This document shows positions 53,778-63,800 of a stretch of DNA of 64,000 nucleotides, one piece after another. Positions within the stretch are counted from its first letter, which is position 1. Each line of letters opens with the position of its first letter. A program made the position numbers and the translations under genes. The notes under the pieces were generated by a model that was given only the letters and a program-made list of their open reading frames with translations, was not told where the DNA came from and did not search any database. The stretch covers positions 310,001 through 374,000 of the forward strand of contig CBDCVQ010000020.1 of assembly GCA_965223165.1 (NCBI GenBank), in the 5' to 3' direction. Source of the stretch: JABDMH01 sp965223165. Its GTDB lineage: Bacteria > Bacteroidota > Bacteroidia > Chitinophagales > Saprospiraceae.

Positions 53778-55787
53778 ATGACAAATAGAATCATCTCTCT
53801 ATCTACCCTTTGTGTTGCTATGAGTTTTGCTGTCTCGCTTCATTCCCAGCGAGCTGATCTGACCTGCCGGATAGATCGTCTGAACTGTAAGCATTCTACT
53901 CGGATATCCTATACGTCCACTGATCATCAAAGATCGCAAGCCGAAGAAAATGTTGACCTGGTGTACACGACTCTCTCCATTGAGATTGATCCCTCCGTCA
54001 GGTATATTAAAGGGCAGGCTCTTCATCGATTCACACCGAAATCTGGTGAAGTCAACCAGGTCTCCTTTGATCTGCACGACGATTACCACGTGGAGGCCGT
54101 GTACTATCATAACCAAAACGTAGATTATGTGCACCAGGATCATAGGCTGACCGTCAAACTGTCCGACATGCTCAGCCCGTCGATCATGGATAGCCTGACT
54201 ATCCTGTACGAGGGGGTCCCGCCGGATCCTGGTGCGGTGGGTGTGTTTTTTCGAGAGACGGAGAGTAAGATTCCTATTGCCTGGTCCCTTGCCGAACCTT
54301 ATTTTTCAAGAGATTGGTGGCCCTGCAAGCAATCCTTGCAGGACAAGGTGGATAGCATAGACATCAACATCACTACGCCAGCTCGCTTTCGGGCCGTGTC
54401 CAACGGGCTCCTGACAGGGGTTGACAGCACCTCCGTAGCAGGCAAAAGAATATATCAATGGAAGCACCGCTATCCCATAGAAACGTATCTGGTCTGCTTT
54501 GCCGTGTCCGAATACGAGGTTCTGGAGGACGAAGTCGTATTGGAAAATGGAGCCCGCCTCCCCTACGTGGATTTTATGCTGCCCGACCAGAGCCCGGACG
54601 AGGTATGGGTATCCAGTAGGTACGTAAAAGACGCGCTCAGCCTCTTTGGCTCCTACTTTGGGACGTACCCTTTTGCAAAGGAAAAGTACGGACATGCCTA
54701 TTTTGGATCTTACTTTGATGTGGCGGTTGCGGGTCTGGAGCATCAAACCATGACATTTATGGACGACCACCAGGATGTGCTCATATTAATCCACGAACTG
54801 GCACATCAGTGGTTTGGCAATTTCGTGACCTGCAATTCCTGGCATGATATATGGCTCAATGAGGGCTTTGCCACTTATTTGATGTTATTCTACCTGGAGC
54901 TCATTAACCCACCTACCGAGCCCAACCATTGGTACCAGCCAAGGGATGAATTCTTGCTTGAATTAATGTACGCATGCATTGAGGAATCAGGTGGATCCGT
55001 CTATGTGGAAAACGCGGCTGATCCGGAAAAGATCTTTGACAGCAGGCTGACATACTTTAAGGCGGCCATGTTACTGCACATGATTCGATGGAGGCTTGGG
55101 GACGACCATTTCTTTAAAGCCATCAATCAATATCTCTACGACCCGGACCAAGCCCACGAGTATGCCGAAACCAAAGACCTTCAAGACGCTCTGGAGCAGG
55201 TGAGTGGACAGGATTTCAATGAGTTTTTTGATGATTGGTTTTATGGTGAGGGTCATCCCACCTACCACCTCAAGTGGCATCAAAACAAAACGGGAGAACT
55301 ACACTTGCAAATCCATCAAACCACCTCTCATCCCTCTGTGGATTTTTATGAAATGCCCATCCCCGTGCAGGTGAGGGGTAATCTTGCGGAGCATGATACG
55401 ATATTGAGATTGGATCATCAAGCTTCTGGACAAACGTTCTCCATTCAGATCCCATTTGAAGTCAAAGAAGTCGAGTTTGATCCCCAACATTGGATCCTAG
55501 CAGATATCGCCGCGAACACCGTCGAAGAGACTTCCGTAACCGCAGTGGCCAATTATTTTCAGCGTGGCCTCCTACAGGCGTACCCAAATCCTGCTACTGA
55601 TCATGTCCATCTGGAGTACCCATCCGGCCGCATAGAGAAAGTGTGGATTAGCGATCTCATGGGAACACGGATTTTCCTGAGCAGTGGCGATGCTGATATC
55701 GATGTGTCTCACCTGCAGCCTGGCATCTATCTACTCTCCGCCTGGGCTGATGGTAGGTGGCATACTGGCAAATTGATCAAACAATAG
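53778..55787 (+). CDS. Secreted M1-family aminopeptidase with T9SS type A sorting domain
   Basis: The 669-residue protein has a signal peptide (MTNRIISLSTLCVAMSFAVS), an M1 N-terminal beta domain, and the gluzincin site HELAH (about 338-342) with the downstream NEGFATY Glu; the tail HQWFGNFVTCNSWHDIWLNE is the family's active-site helix pair. The exopeptidase motif GAMEN appears altered as VAGLEHQT. The C-terminal ~75 residues (YPNPATDHVHLEYPSG; LQPGIYLLSAW; GKLIKQ) form a type A sorting domain that directs export by T9SS and cell-surface attachment. It cleaves N-terminal residues from peptides outside the cell, in line with the nearby peptide-related genes. Replacement of GAMEN by GLEHQ may change specificity. 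Confidence 0.92.
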   Translation: MTNRIISLSTLCVAMSFAVSLHSQRADLTCRIDRLNCKHSTRISYTSTDHQRSQAEENVDLVYTTLSIEIDPSVRYIKGQALHRFTPKSGEVNQVSFDLHDDYHVEAVYYHNQNVDYVHQDHRLTVKLSDMLSPSIMDSLTILYEGVPPDPGAVGVFFRETESKIPIAWSLAEPYFSRDWWPCKQSLQDKVDSIDINITTPARFRAVSNGLLTGVDSTSVAGKRIYQWKHRYPIETYLVCFAVSEYEVLEDEVVLENGARLPYVDFMLPDQSPDEVWVSSRYVKDALSLFGSYFGTYPFAKEKYGHAYFGSYFDVAVAGLEHQTMTFMDDHQDVLILIHELAHQWFGNFVTCNSWHDIWLNEGFATYLMLFYLELINPPTEPNHWYQPRDEFLLELMYACIEESGGSVYVENAADPEKIFDSRLTYFKAAMLLHMIRWRLGDDHFFKAINQYLYDPDQAHEYAETKDLQDALEQVSGQDFNEFFDDWFYGEGHPTYHLKWHQNKTGELHLQIHQTTSHPSVDFYEMPIPVQVRGNLAEHDTILRLDHQASGQTFSIQIPFEVKEVEFDPQHWILADIAANTVEETSVTAVANYFQRGLLQAYPNPATDHVHLEYPSGRIEKVWISDLMGTRIFLSSGDADIDVSHLQPGIYLLSAWADGRWHTGKLIKQ

Positions 55788-56057
55788 ATCCTGTCCGACC
55801 AGCGATGAAAATCATGGGTCGTACTCCGCAGCCCCGGCAGGAAACCTCATGGAGCAGATTTGAATGAAGGAGCATCGCCCCTAGGGATGGAATGGAGATC
55901 TAGAGAGGTATGTTGCTGGGGCACCAAGCCCCCCAACGAACGTGCAAGCCTTCGGTACCGGGACGGATCATATGCCACTGCACACCCGACGCTGTGGATG
56001 TTTCAGCCCTCTAATTGGTCAGACAGAGTTACAGATAAATAACTGTAATTTTACGCT

Positions 56058-56372
56058 ATGACTAGACGGACATTTAGCAAAGAGAAGAAGCTGCTGATAC
56101 TGAAAGAGGCCAAGGCAGAAGGGGTAAAGAAGACCTTAGATAAGCATGGGGTCTATCCAGCGACGTACTATTCGTGGAGGAAGAAGTACGAACAGATGGG
56201 CGAGAAGGGGATGGATTATGGGATGACCAAAGCTCGGTTGAAACAGATACGCTGCTTAGAAAAAGAGAATGCGACCCTCAAGGAATTGCTGGTGGAGAAG
56301 GACTTAAAGATCAAGATGCAACAGGAGATCATAAAAAAAAACCGACCACTGTGGGAGAAAAGAAGGCGTTAG
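56058..56372 (+). CDS. IS3 transposase OrfA (helix-turn-helix)
   Basis: The 104-residue protein begins MTRRTFSKEKKLLILKEAKA and has a helix-turn-helix (GVKKTLDKHGVYPATYYSWR) followed by a leucine-zipper-like helix (MTKARLKQIRCLEKENATLK). It binds the element's ends. A run of nine A (56333-56341) near its end, preceded by AGGAG, is a typical -1 slippery site; slipping there continues into orfB and yields the full OrfAB transposase. Confidence 0.92.
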   Translation: MTRRTFSKEKKLLILKEAKAEGVKKTLDKHGVYPATYYSWRKKYEQMGEKGMDYGMTKARLKQIRCLEKENATLKELLVEKDLKIKMQQEIIKKNRPLWEKRRR

Positions 56373-57391
56373 TGCGACAATATGTGTCAGAAGGGCTAAG
56401 AGTGGATAAGGCCTTGGCGTTGGCAGGATTGAGCAGGAATCAATACTATCATAAGCGATCCCAGGGTAGCAAAAGGCCAGGCCGTCCGGTAAGCAACAAG
56501 ACGGTCAAGTACATAGATGAGACCACCCGTGAGGTAGTGGCGAACAACCAAGTAGTTGAGCAGATGGAAAGAGTACTGGAGGATCCAGACACTCAATATG
56601 GCTATAAGCGGATGACCGCAGCGATGATGCTGTTAGGTTATATGATCGGCACAAAGAAAGTGTATCGGCTGATGAAGGAAAATGGGTTGCTACGCAGACG
56701 GATTCGGCCTACGGGCAAGAACAGGGTACGTGGCAGGAAAGTGCAACCAAGCCGGCCATTGGAAATCTTATCCATGGACATCAAGCAGGTGTGGGTGGAG
56801 GAATATGCGCGCTCGGCGTACATTCTTAATATCATCGATACATTCACCCGCACCATACTGTACAAGAGCTCGGCATACCATATGACTCAGCATGAGGTAC
56901 GTGCCGCATGGGAGTATGTCATTGAGCATTACTTACAGCCGGCAGATCTAAAAGACAAAGGGTTGGCCGTAGAAATTAGAAATGACAACGGTCCTCAGTT
57001 TGCCGCCACCATGGTGCGAGAATTCCTAGCAGAAAACGGCTTGAACCAGGTGTTTACCTACCCATATTGCCCCGAGCAGAATGGACACATAGAAAGCTTT
57101 CATTCTATCTTATCAGAACACCTGGACCGGTTCTACTTTGACACCTTAGAGCAGCTCCAAGCCACGCTGGAACGATTTTACGCCAAGTACAATAAGGTCA
57201 GATTACATGGCTCTATAGCCTGCCTACCACCATTGGTCTTCTGGGAACTCTGGAACAAAGGTATGGTCACAATGTACCAGACGGAAAAAGGAAAAACAAA
57301 ATTCAAAATCTCAGTGCCATATTGGCAACTATCGGGTAAAGGAATCCTGAGGGAGTTTCCCTTATCCAAAGAAGCTAGAAAAGCTTCTTAA
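56339..57391 (+). CDS. IS3 transposase OrfB (DDE integrase domain), read by -1 frameshift
   Basis: The start given is the first codon after the presumed shift at the A9 run; the frame itself is open from further upstream. About 350 residues contain an HTH_21-like region (GYKRMTAAMMLLGYMIGTKK; VYRLMKENGLLRRR) and an rve integrase core with the catalytic residues Asp in LSMDIKQVW, Asp in RNDNGPQF and Glu in QNGHIESFHS, 35 residues after the second Asp (DD35E). No stop interrupts the frame, so it may be active. Confidence 0.92.
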   Translation, partial: KPTTVGEKKALVRQYVSEGLRVDKALALAGLSRNQYYHKRSQGSKRPGRPVSNKTVKYIDETTREVVANNQVVEQMERVLEDPDTQYGYKRMTAAMMLLGYMIGTKKVYRLMKENGLLRRRIRPTGKNRVRGRKVQPSRPLEILSMDIKQVWVEEYARSAYILNIIDTFTRTILYKSSAYHMTQHEVRAAWEYVIEHYLQPADLKDKGLAVEIRNDNGPQFAATMVREFLAENGLNQVFTYPYCPEQNGHIESFHSILSEHLDRFYFDTLEQLQATLERFYAKYNKVRLHGSIACLPPLVFWELWNKGMVTMYQTEKGKTKFKISVPYWQLSGKGILREFPLSKEARKAS

Positions 57392-57665
57392 AGCAAAAAT
57401 GGCAGCTCTTAATGTAACTGCCATTTCTAGACCATCGGTACAAAGGTCACCGTCGGTCGTTTCCCTTAAACAGCAAAATTATGCATATTTGAAATCCTAT
57501 TCTTTAATCCTGTAACGAAAGTCTGATATTTAGGGGGTCAAACCAGTGGACACCTATGTTACGCAAATACCTGCTCAACGGGCTCCAGGGATAAACGGCG
57601 ACAAGTATAGTTGTGATGACGATGGCTTGAATCCCCTCTCTTGCAATTGTAGAAGACGAATGAGC

Positions 57666-59723
57666 CTACTGTTCTTCATCAATATCTCTCTGCATCAGCT
57701 TTGCTTGATACACCAGTAGCTCTTTCTTTAGCTGGAAAAAGCGATTGGACAAGACGAACTGATAATTCTGCATCGCGTCGAACAGTATCCCCAGGTTTTT
57801 TTCATAGTATTTGTCGTGACCAAAGTATCTCCATTTCTTGGACATGTATAATTGCAAGGAGTCACGAACGTCGGCATTGCATTGCTCCTGATAGGTGGGA
57901 TCATCAAGCATCTCAGAAATTTGAATTCTCAGCTTCTCCTCCAGCCGTTCAACCGTATGAAAGTTCCTCCTAATTTCGTCAAACGGAGTGTTAAAATGAA
58001 TAAAATGAGTTGCCGCCTGTAGTTGATTATAGATTTCGATCTTCTCATCATATTGGTCCGCATGACCGCGCAAAGCCTTGTACAGTCCCTCTAATCTGTG
58101 ACCTGTGGCGCTTGCATATTCCCTTTTTTGGAAGAAGTGAAATATTCTCGACTCATGCACCTCCAATTCATCGTTCAGTGACTGTAGCTCTCCCCGCAAT
58201 TGCTGAAGGAGATCTTCGGCATCAGACACATGATACTTCAGACCGTCATAGTCAAAGGTTCTGACGTTGATCTGCCCTGCGACGATGTGCTGTAAAACTT
58301 CGAGGTCGGCTTGCAAGGCCAGTGACGTATAGACTCGGTCCAGCTTGTCGTCGGCGAATAGACTTTCCAAGGTAACCTGATCAAGCCCCGCAGGCGCCCG
58401 CATGGATTTTAGCAAAGGGTTTTTGTCATCATAGTATCCTCGATATATCTCGGGGAAAGAACCAGCCTGATAGGCTTCGACAAAATCTGCCTTGAAGGAC
58501 GCCAGGGAATCCTCAGGAACACTGGATTTCAATTCTTTTGGAAATAGTTCTTGGGTCAATTCTTCCTCAAGCGCAACATAATCTTCGAAGATATGGCGAC
58601 TCGACCGACCTTCCCTTCCAACATCTTTAGTCTTCAATTTCCTCAGCCGGGCAATCCTATCCTCCAGACTTGGATGCGAGGCCCACTGATCCTCCACGGT
58701 AAGCTTCGATTTGTCAAATCGGCGGAGGTTTGACAGAGAGACATATGGTAGACCATTAGTAATCGGCGTATTATTCTGCAGTGCAAGGTAGTTCATGATA
58801 AACTCCTGCTCTCGAAAGACATTTTTGCTCCTTATCTGCTTCTGTGTTTTTTGTCCATAGTATGCCAGAACAGTATCCAGTGCGTGTTGCGCCAGGTTCA
58901 TTCTTAGCAGGAAAGTCTCTAGGGGCCGTGAGCCAGCTACACCTGCGGCGATCTCATCTGCCTGATATTCCATTTCTCGTGACAGCGCCAAATAGTTTCT
59001 ATTGACCAGCTCATAAACTTTTCGGAATATCCATTGAATACCCTGATTTACCTTGACCGCCAACAACACAAATATGGCGAAGTAGCCACTGGTCTCCGCC
59101 CATTTTTGCACCATATTGTCGTAGCCTTCATTTTCGAAAAGCATGTCATGGATAATCCTATTGCTATTATAGACATAGCTGCCCACCTTCATCGATCTCT
59201 GCGAAAAGTGTCCAAATTCATGCCCTAAAATGGCCCGGAGTTCACTCAGGTCTGTTGCATTTACCAACCCCATTCCTATCATTAGGTTTTTTCGAATGGG
59301 GAAGAACATACTCCAGAATGTCGAATCATAGAATACGGAAGCATTGACCTCGCTCGACAGATAGACTTTTTTGGGAAATTGAGTTTGAACTTCGCCTACG
59401 ATCTCGTCAATTAGTTCGAATAATTTGGGAGCTTCACCTCTGGTGATTTCACGATATTGAGATCGGTCGACCTTGTGCACCTTAAAGGTAAACTTCAGCA
59501 GAAAAATCAGTATCAGCAATCCAAAGCTTACCAGCCCTATACCAATCAAGATCGTGACCGTCGAAGGATGCAATACTGCCATCTGATAGCCAAAGTAGGT
59601 GCAAATGACGGTGAGTGCCAGGGCCATGCAGGTGAGGAGGAGATAGACCAGTATGAACGCAAATATGGACACCACCGCTCTAGTGGCCTGACTACTGATG
59701 TTATGGGAATGCGGACGCTTCAT
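57666..59723 (-). CDS. M48-family membrane metallopeptidase (HtpX/Ste24-like) with long C-terminal region
   Basis: The start at 59723 (MKRPHSHNISSQATRAVVSI) is preferred to the upstream ATG at 59795; 685 residues. Two membrane helices (about 15-45 and 55-85) precede the zinc site HEFGH (about 167-171) in LRAILGHEFGHFSQRSMKVG, with a third Glu in SREMEYQADEIA. Another membrane helix pair follows the site (FAIFVLLAVKVNQGIQWIF). The last ~350 residues form a cytoplasmic alpha-helical part not found in HtpX itself. Such proteases degrade damaged membrane proteins. It is the only gene between the IS element and the adhesin. Confidence 0.9.
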   Translation of the reverse strand: MKRPHSHNISSQATRAVVSIFAFILVYLLLTCMALALTVICTYFGYQMAVLHPSTVTILIGIGLVSFGLLILIFLLKFTFKVHKVDRSQYREITRGEAPKLFELIDEIVGEVQTQFPKKVYLSSEVNASVFYDSTFWSMFFPIRKNLMIGMGLVNATDLSELRAILGHEFGHFSQRSMKVGSYVYNSNRIIHDMLFENEGYDNMVQKWAETSGYFAIFVLLAVKVNQGIQWIFRKVYELVNRNYLALSREMEYQADEIAAGVAGSRPLETFLLRMNLAQHALDTVLAYYGQKTQKQIRSKNVFREQEFIMNYLALQNNTPITNGLPYVSLSNLRRFDKSKLTVEDQWASHPSLEDRIARLRKLKTKDVGREGRSSRHIFEDYVALEEELTQELFPKELKSSVPEDSLASFKADFVEAYQAGSFPEIYRGYYDDKNPLLKSMRAPAGLDQVTLESLFADDKLDRVYTSLALQADLEVLQHIVAGQINVRTFDYDGLKYHVSDAEDLLQQLRGELQSLNDELEVHESRIFHFFQKREYASATGHRLEGLYKALRGHADQYDEKIEIYNQLQAATHFIHFNTPFDEIRRNFHTVERLEEKLRIQISEMLDDPTYQEQCNADVRDSLQLYMSKKWRYFGHDKYYEKNLGILFDAMQNYQFVLSNRFFQLKKELLVYQAKLMQRDIDEEQ

Positions 59724-60841
59724 ACTACTATTCAGATGCTTGCAGGCAACTAACAAAATTGTCTGCCGTAATGTATTAGTTTTCGATATGAACACAGGTG
59801 CACAGCCGTCGGAGATCCCCTACAATTGCCCTACTATCAGCCGGCTGGAGATGGATGCCCTTGCTTTGATGCAACCAGTACCACATCGCCGATCTTCCTT
59901 CTTCAATCCTACCAATCGAATAAAGTGCAGCGAGTCCGGGGCCTAGTTCACCGGGTGCCGCTTTGGCAAATACGCTAATGGGGAGGTTTCTGGCAAGCTA
60001 TTGTGGGTCATGCAGTGGCTACGTATCCTTTTGCCCGATTTGTACATTTTCGACAGCGGTCCTTGCCTTAATTTCTAACGAGGTATGTGTGTTGACTTGA
60101 TGTCAACCCGTAATCTCGGGGTCAAATGTAGATCCGAAAGCCTGCCATGGCGCCCGGCCAAATGCACAAAACCATCTTCCCGACGACAAAATCTAAGACA
60201 TAGAGATAATGCATATGTATACTCAACTAAATCACAGTACTCAAAACATTAGATTTCAAACATATATTAACATTGTAATTTCAAAACTTTCTCCTTGCCC
60301 AGTAATCGCCTGCAGCAATTGGCAGTGCGGGCTTTTTTTGCCAACTTCATTGTGACTCTTTAGGGAGGCACAAAGCCTCCTTGATCCGTACTTAAGACCC
60401 AAAAAGTACCCGTGAAAACCAAAGAAGGAGCACACTGTTCTTTTGCCCCGATCATGAAAGGAAATGGCCTATCCGTTTCCTGTGGAAGACCTGTGTGTCC
60501 ATCGACACCCCGATATTCATCTATCTCCAGTTTTCAGAAAGACCGTGATGAATTGGACCCCTTAATTGGGTGTCAGAACCCACTCAGTCTGAGTAGAGTT
60601 CTTTTCCAGACCTTCTCTCATCGCTCTGCCGCCATTGTCGGCTGGATCGCATCCGTGAGAAGGAATGTTTGTCAAATTCGATCGCTGGATCTCCCCCAAT
60701 CCATCCAGCGGTGGATCTATCTCACGATGCGTGAGGTGTTCCACTACGAGCCAACATGGCTATGGCCTTGTCTATTGGGACAGGGTGCGGTCATCGGAGG
60801 CTCAGGTACAAACATTTCTCTGGGCCTCTACTCCGTACTGC
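59724..60841. other. Long intergenic region, no supported gene
   Basis: In these 1118 bp I see no complete gene. On the - strand, bases ~59797 to ~59997 translate without stops to a plausible peptide (LARNLPISVFAKAAPGELG; PGLAALYSIGRIEEGRSAMW) that has no start codon and could be a relic. A + frame 60412-60849 lacks recognisable features. A perfect 6-bp hairpin GGAGGC-ACAAA-GCCTCC lies at 60364-60380. The 60190-60300 stretch is AT-rich and probably contains the promoter of the adhesin gene. Confidence 0.5.
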
Positions 60842-63800
60842 ATGAATAGAAGGTCTACCCAATTCATACTGATATGTCTTGGTCTCCTGTTGTGCTCGCC
60901 AGCACTCCAGGCACAGCCGGCTTGGTTTGTCTGCAATTATGTGAACGTCGAAAACTGCAATAATGAAGTGCCGAGCATCTTTGTAGATTTTCGGGGTTTT
61001 CCCAGCTACAAGTGGTACACCTGCGAGCAAGACCGCGGCATCAATTCGGATACCTGCTGTGGCTACTCGCAGACCTTCAGCAATGAACGCTGTCTGGAGT
61101 TTCAGATCATCCTCGATCCACAGGCCGAGGGTTTTCTCTTTGAGCTGATCAACTCCGGACAAGATGCTGAATGGAAGGGGCCAGCGGGTGGGCCGGGTGA
61201 CAAAGATGCCCCCGGAGCACCCAACATCTCCAACTCCGGCAATTCGGGCAATTTCAGCTATCGCCTCAATTGTGAACCCACCGTTTACCAAGGTTTTGAC
61301 CCGATCTGCATTGATGACATACCCAACTTCAACATCAGCACGGATACGCTCTTTATCAACTTCTGCATGACCGGAGCCAACGACAACATCTACCGGATCA
61401 AGTCTCTAAAAGCCGACATCAACCCTACGATCGAAGTCACCGCGGAGGATTGTGGTTTGGACCTGACAGTCAATGCCAGTGGGATAGACAGCACCACCAT
61501 CACTTGGAACTCGACGCAGGACCCACTGTACAATTCATACCTGGCTAACACCTGTTGTGTGATGACTAACTCTGTCTTTGTACCCGCGGGGTCTCCCTTG
61601 CCGGCTAACAACATTCTGGTGTATGAGGTGTGTGGTTCGGCTGCTTCCAACCTGCCGGCCAATTGTGCCAGTGATTTGACCGTTTGTACCACCGTCGAAG
61701 TCACCATCGAACCGATCGGATCGATCACCGTCACCGATCCCAACCTCTGCGCCAATGCCCTAGCGGAATACTTTCCGACCGCCACCGTCACTCCCACTAA
61801 TACCTACGAGATCTTCTGGTATGATGGAGCAGGTGCGACGGGCACCCTGATAGACCAAGGGATCGACCTCTATACCCCCGGTAATCCCTACACCACTGCC
61901 GGCACCAAATCGGTGGCGGTGGAAAATCCCACCTACGGACTGTGCTCTCGCCGGATCGAAGACTTTACCATCACCCTACGTCCGGTACCCGATGCCGTGA
62001 TCACGGCTCCCTCTGCTATCTGCGTCGATCAAGGGGTAACCTTCTCCGCCGATAATGAGGGATCGGGTGCTGTCTATGTCTGGGACTTTGGGAATGGAGC
62101 ATCCCCGGCCAGTCATAGCGGAACCAATGCTGCAGGCTACAACCCTCCCAATGTCACCTATTCCACGTGCGGCGATAAGACCATCACGCTTTCTGTGACG
62201 CTCAACGGTTGTACGGATACCGATATGGTGACCGTGCCAGGCGACACTCAGCAGCCCGTCCTGACCTGTCCGGCCAATCTCACAGTCAATTGTGATGACT
62301 CCCTTGATCCTTCCAATACGGGTACGGCCACGGTGTCGGACAACTGTGGGGCTTTTGTCTCCTACTCCGACAATATTGTGACCGGGCCTTGTACCGGCAC
62401 TTACACGATCGAACGAACCTGGACGGCCCGGGACTCCTGTACTACGCCGGTCACCTGCATGCAAATCATCACCGTACAAGACACGGTGCCCCCTACCATT
62501 TCCTGCAACGTCGTCAATCTCGTATTGGAATGTGACCAAGACTACGCGGTCGAAATACAGAGTTGGCTGACGGCCATGCTGAGCATCCTGGTGGGTACAT
62601 CGTCCGACAATTGTGGTCCCATGACCTATACCCATGATTGGACCGGTGCCCTACCTAGCTTAGACTGCTCGGGCAACACCGGACTCACTGTCACTTTCAC
62701 TGTGGCCGACGACTGTGGCAACTCGAGCACGTGTACCGCTCAAATCATCATCGATGACGAAATTCCTCCGGTGTTGAACTGCAGCGTGGACCCCTTGCTT
62801 TTGCAATGTGATCAGGACTACACGGCGGAGATCCAGGCCTGGATCAGCACCACCGAAGCCGACATTCTGACCAACGCCGTGGACGACTGCGGTCAAACCC
62901 TCAGTGTCACCAATAACTGGAACGGTACAGATGTACCCGTGCTAGACTGTAGCGGCAACACCGGCATCAGCATCACCTTTACGGTGGCCGACGCATGCAA
63001 TAATACCACCAGTTGCACCGGCAATGTCATCATCATCGATACCATTGCTCCGGTCGTCACCTGCAACGTCACCGATCTACAACTCCAATGCGATCAGGAC
63101 TATGCCGCTGAGATAAACACTTGGCTGGGCAACATGGTCACCCTACTGGAAGGTAACTCCAGTGATGGTTGCGGGCCGGACCCGGTCGTAAGTCACGATT
63201 GGACGGGCGGCTTGCCCACCCTTGACTGCTCGGGATCGACCGGCCTGACGGTGACCTTTTCCGTCACGGATCAGTGCAATAATGTCACCACTTGCACTGC
63301 TGACATCATTATCATCGACGACCTACCGCCCATTGTCAACTGCACCGTCACCGACCTTGTCCTGGAATGTGACCTCGACTACACTAGCGAAATCAACAAT
63401 TGGCTGGCCAGCATGCAGGCAACTATTCTGGCAGGCTCGAGCGATGACTGCGGGGCCACACTGACGGTGGATAATGATTGGGTGGATTCGATCCCACCCT
63501 TCAGTTGCAATCTTACCCAAGGCCTAACCGTGACCTTTACGGTGACGGATGTGTGCGGAAATACGACCAACTGCACGGGTACCATCTACGTCGACGATAC
63601 GCAGCCGCCCGTACCCTCCTGCCCAGCGGACTTGCAGATTGGGCCATGCGCTAGCCAAGCGGATATTGATGCCCAGTTTGCCAATTGGCTAGGTCTCTTC
63701 ACCCATAGCGAGGTGTGCACCAACGTCACAGAGACCGGATTGACAGGATTGACACCGCCTGACTCCTGTGGTGGCTCGATCACCGTCATCTATACGGTCA

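Larger units (their letters stand above)
56016..57434 (+). mobile_element. IS3-family insertion sequence, apparently complete
   Basis: The left end starts TGGTCAGACAGAGTTACAGA, and the reverse complement of the right end starts TGGTCTAGAAATGGCAGTTA; the ends are imperfect inverted repeats with TG...CA termini as in IS3 elements. The ~1.4-kb element carries orfA and orfB overlapping in -1 phase. Target duplications are not obvious (TAAT before, TCGG after), so the true ends may differ by a few bases. A hairpin ATGGCAG/CTGCCAT (57399-57405 with 57418-57424) lies after orfB. Confidence 0.85.

Noticed and set aside
60412..60849. 145-codon + frame upstream of the adhesin
   Set aside because: It overlaps the adhesin start, has no signal peptide or motif and an irregular composition; probably chance.
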